Assembly: GCA_003024985.2 (NCBI GenBank)
Contig: PXIH01S0017657.1
Strand: one strand, 5' to 3'
Length of the DNA: 19,166 nucleotides
Source: Euperipatoides rowelli
Lineage: Eukaryota > Onychophora > Udeonychophora > Euonychophora > Peripatopsidae
Part shown: positions 18,541 to 19,166 of the stretch, one piece after another
How the letters are laid out: the number at the start of each line of letters is the position of its first letter
Numbering within the stretch: the stretch's first letter is position 1
Made by a program: the position numbers and the translations under genes
Notes under the pieces: generated by a model
Databases searched by the model: none
Told to the model about the DNA's origin: nothing
What the model saw: the letters and a program-made list of their open reading frames with translations, nothing else

Positions 18541-19080
18541 TTAAATCATTTTGTAAAATTTCACAATTATTTCATTCAAAACACCATACAATTTTAGGTC
18601 ATCAGCATAATGTATCAGTTTTGGATTTAAACCCTTATTTATATCACACGTATAAATATTGAATAGACATGGAGTAATGGCACTTCCTTGTGGAAGTCCC
18701 ATTTCAATCTTATGTCTTGTATCATCAACAATTACCTCTATAAATCTAAAATTTAAGTACCGGTAACCATAAATCCATCTAGTAACATCCAATGGTAATC
18801 CAATTTTAATTAATTTTTTAACCAAAATGTTAATTTCCACCGTGTCATATGCATGAGTAATATCAATATAAACCACATCTATTGCATTTTTAATATCCAA
18901 ATTCTTAGTAATGTCTTCAATAAAACTTAATAAATTTGTAATAGTTGAACACTCTCTTCTGAACCCATGTTGTTCCTGTGATAAAATTTCATTACACTCT
19001 ATAAAGTGATTTAATTTCCATAGAATCAATCTCTCCATTATTTTAGACATAGCAGATGAATTTGCTGTAGGTCAGTAGTG
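18541..19080 (-). pseudogene. Reverse transcriptase domain of the LINE, disrupted
   Basis: The surviving frame (19050 down to 18541, 169 codons) holds the reverse transcriptase motifs in order: GFR near residues 29-31 with an S-T pair after it; motif A as Y-I-D-I-T-H-A-Y-D (residues 61-69, first catalytic Asp at 63); GLPQGS at 118-123; and YADD at 148-151, with both catalytic Asp residues present. The apparent ATG at 19050 is internal: the frame continues upstream to a TGA at 19072-19074, where the family has the Arg codon of YRPI, consistent with CGA to TGA decay. Near 18565 the frame shifts and the next conserved stretch (NDLNILKRKCNELNLTLN) is in another frame. There is no endonuclease domain in the window. 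Confidence 0.9.
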
Positions 19081-19166
19081 TAAAAAGGCCGTTTCTATCC
19101 AAACCAATCAGAATCGAGCTTACAAAAGGCCTAGGCACAACAATGGGAAAGGTGATGTCATCAACA
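19081..19166. other. GC-richer sequence beyond the LINE, unidentified
   Basis: Base composition shifts and the reverse transcriptase similarity ends. The stretch has CCAATCAGA at 19103-19111, AGGCCTAGGC and TGATGTCATCA. It could be the truncation target, another repeat, or a promoter-like sequence running off the window. None is established. Confidence 0.3.

Larger units (their letters stand above)
17600..19080 (-). mobile_element. 5'-truncated, degenerate non-LTR retrotransposon (LINE)
   Basis: On the minus strand this holds the C-terminal two thirds of a LINE second frame. From 5' to 3' it has: a Y-stop-P-T remnant of the usual YRPI motif at 19069-19077; the reverse transcriptase block; a DLGV-type thumb motif (K-D-L-G-V at 18382-18396); a W-N-E-L-P tail motif at 17886-17900; and a TAG stop at 17790-17792. 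The 3' end is AAATAAATAAATC near 17600-17615. Coding similarity stops just past 19080, so the copy seems 5'-truncated there. Frameshifts and stops show it is dead. Jockey/CR1-like is my best clade guess. A second element is nested at 17939-18042. Confidence 0.85.

Overview
The window is AT-rich (roughly 70% A+T by eye) nuclear DNA from an animal, most likely an aquatic invertebrate; I cannot place it more precisely. The reasons are: a spliced first exon of a metazoan-type RecQ5 helicase gene with a strong Kozak start and a consensus GT donor; a decayed LINE-type reverse transcriptase; TA-flanked and other inverted-repeat DNA transposon remnants; minisatellites; and a striking excess of the short motif TAGGCTA/TAGCCTA. 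No bacterial gene organisation, rRNA, tRNA or CRISPR array is visible. Two ambiguous bases (N at 7469 and 17926) mark uncertain sequence.

Layout. 212-1985 (+) is a broken copy of a high-copy metazoan gene family (GCD motif, WGW motif, cysteine-rich tail) that still carries a GT-AG intron. 1986-4973 is mostly featureless, with three weak exon-like segments (2332-2517 +, 3324-3368 -, 3934-4101 +) and a 220-bp element with C-rich inverted ends (3661-3881). 4974-7356 is a diverged direct duplication of about 1.1 kb; each copy contains a minisatellite of about 43 bp built round the palindrome GAGCATCTCGAGATGCTC. 7620-9230 contains long G-poor segments, and 10370-11900 is C-poor. The C-poor stretch is split by two transposon remnants: a 537-bp element with 27-bp inverted ends and internal 69-bp repeats, and a 258-bp near-perfect foldback element flanked by TA. 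A short perfect hairpin follows at 11917-11969. A C/G-run-ended element family has copies at 9997-10251 (+), 13443-13711 (+) and 17939-18042 (-, nested in the LINE).

The one recognisable host gene is at 15920-16025 (-): the start codon and first 35 codons of a RECQL5-type helicase. Its first intron would run leftwards and I find no second exon in the window, so the sequence from 15919 down to 1 may all be intron 1, unless one of the weak minus-strand exon candidates belongs to another gene. Upstream of the RECQL5 start lie a short leader with an ATG-TGA start-stop element, a duplicated poly-C/poly-A tract (16540-16648) and a tandem array of about 144-bp units (16672-17290). The right end (17600-19080, -) is a 5'-truncated, frameshifted non-LTR retrotransposon.

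No set of genes here forms a working pathway. The most unusual structures are the duplicated palindrome minisatellite, the cluster of foldback elements at 10.5-12.0 kb, and the intron-bearing pseudogene.
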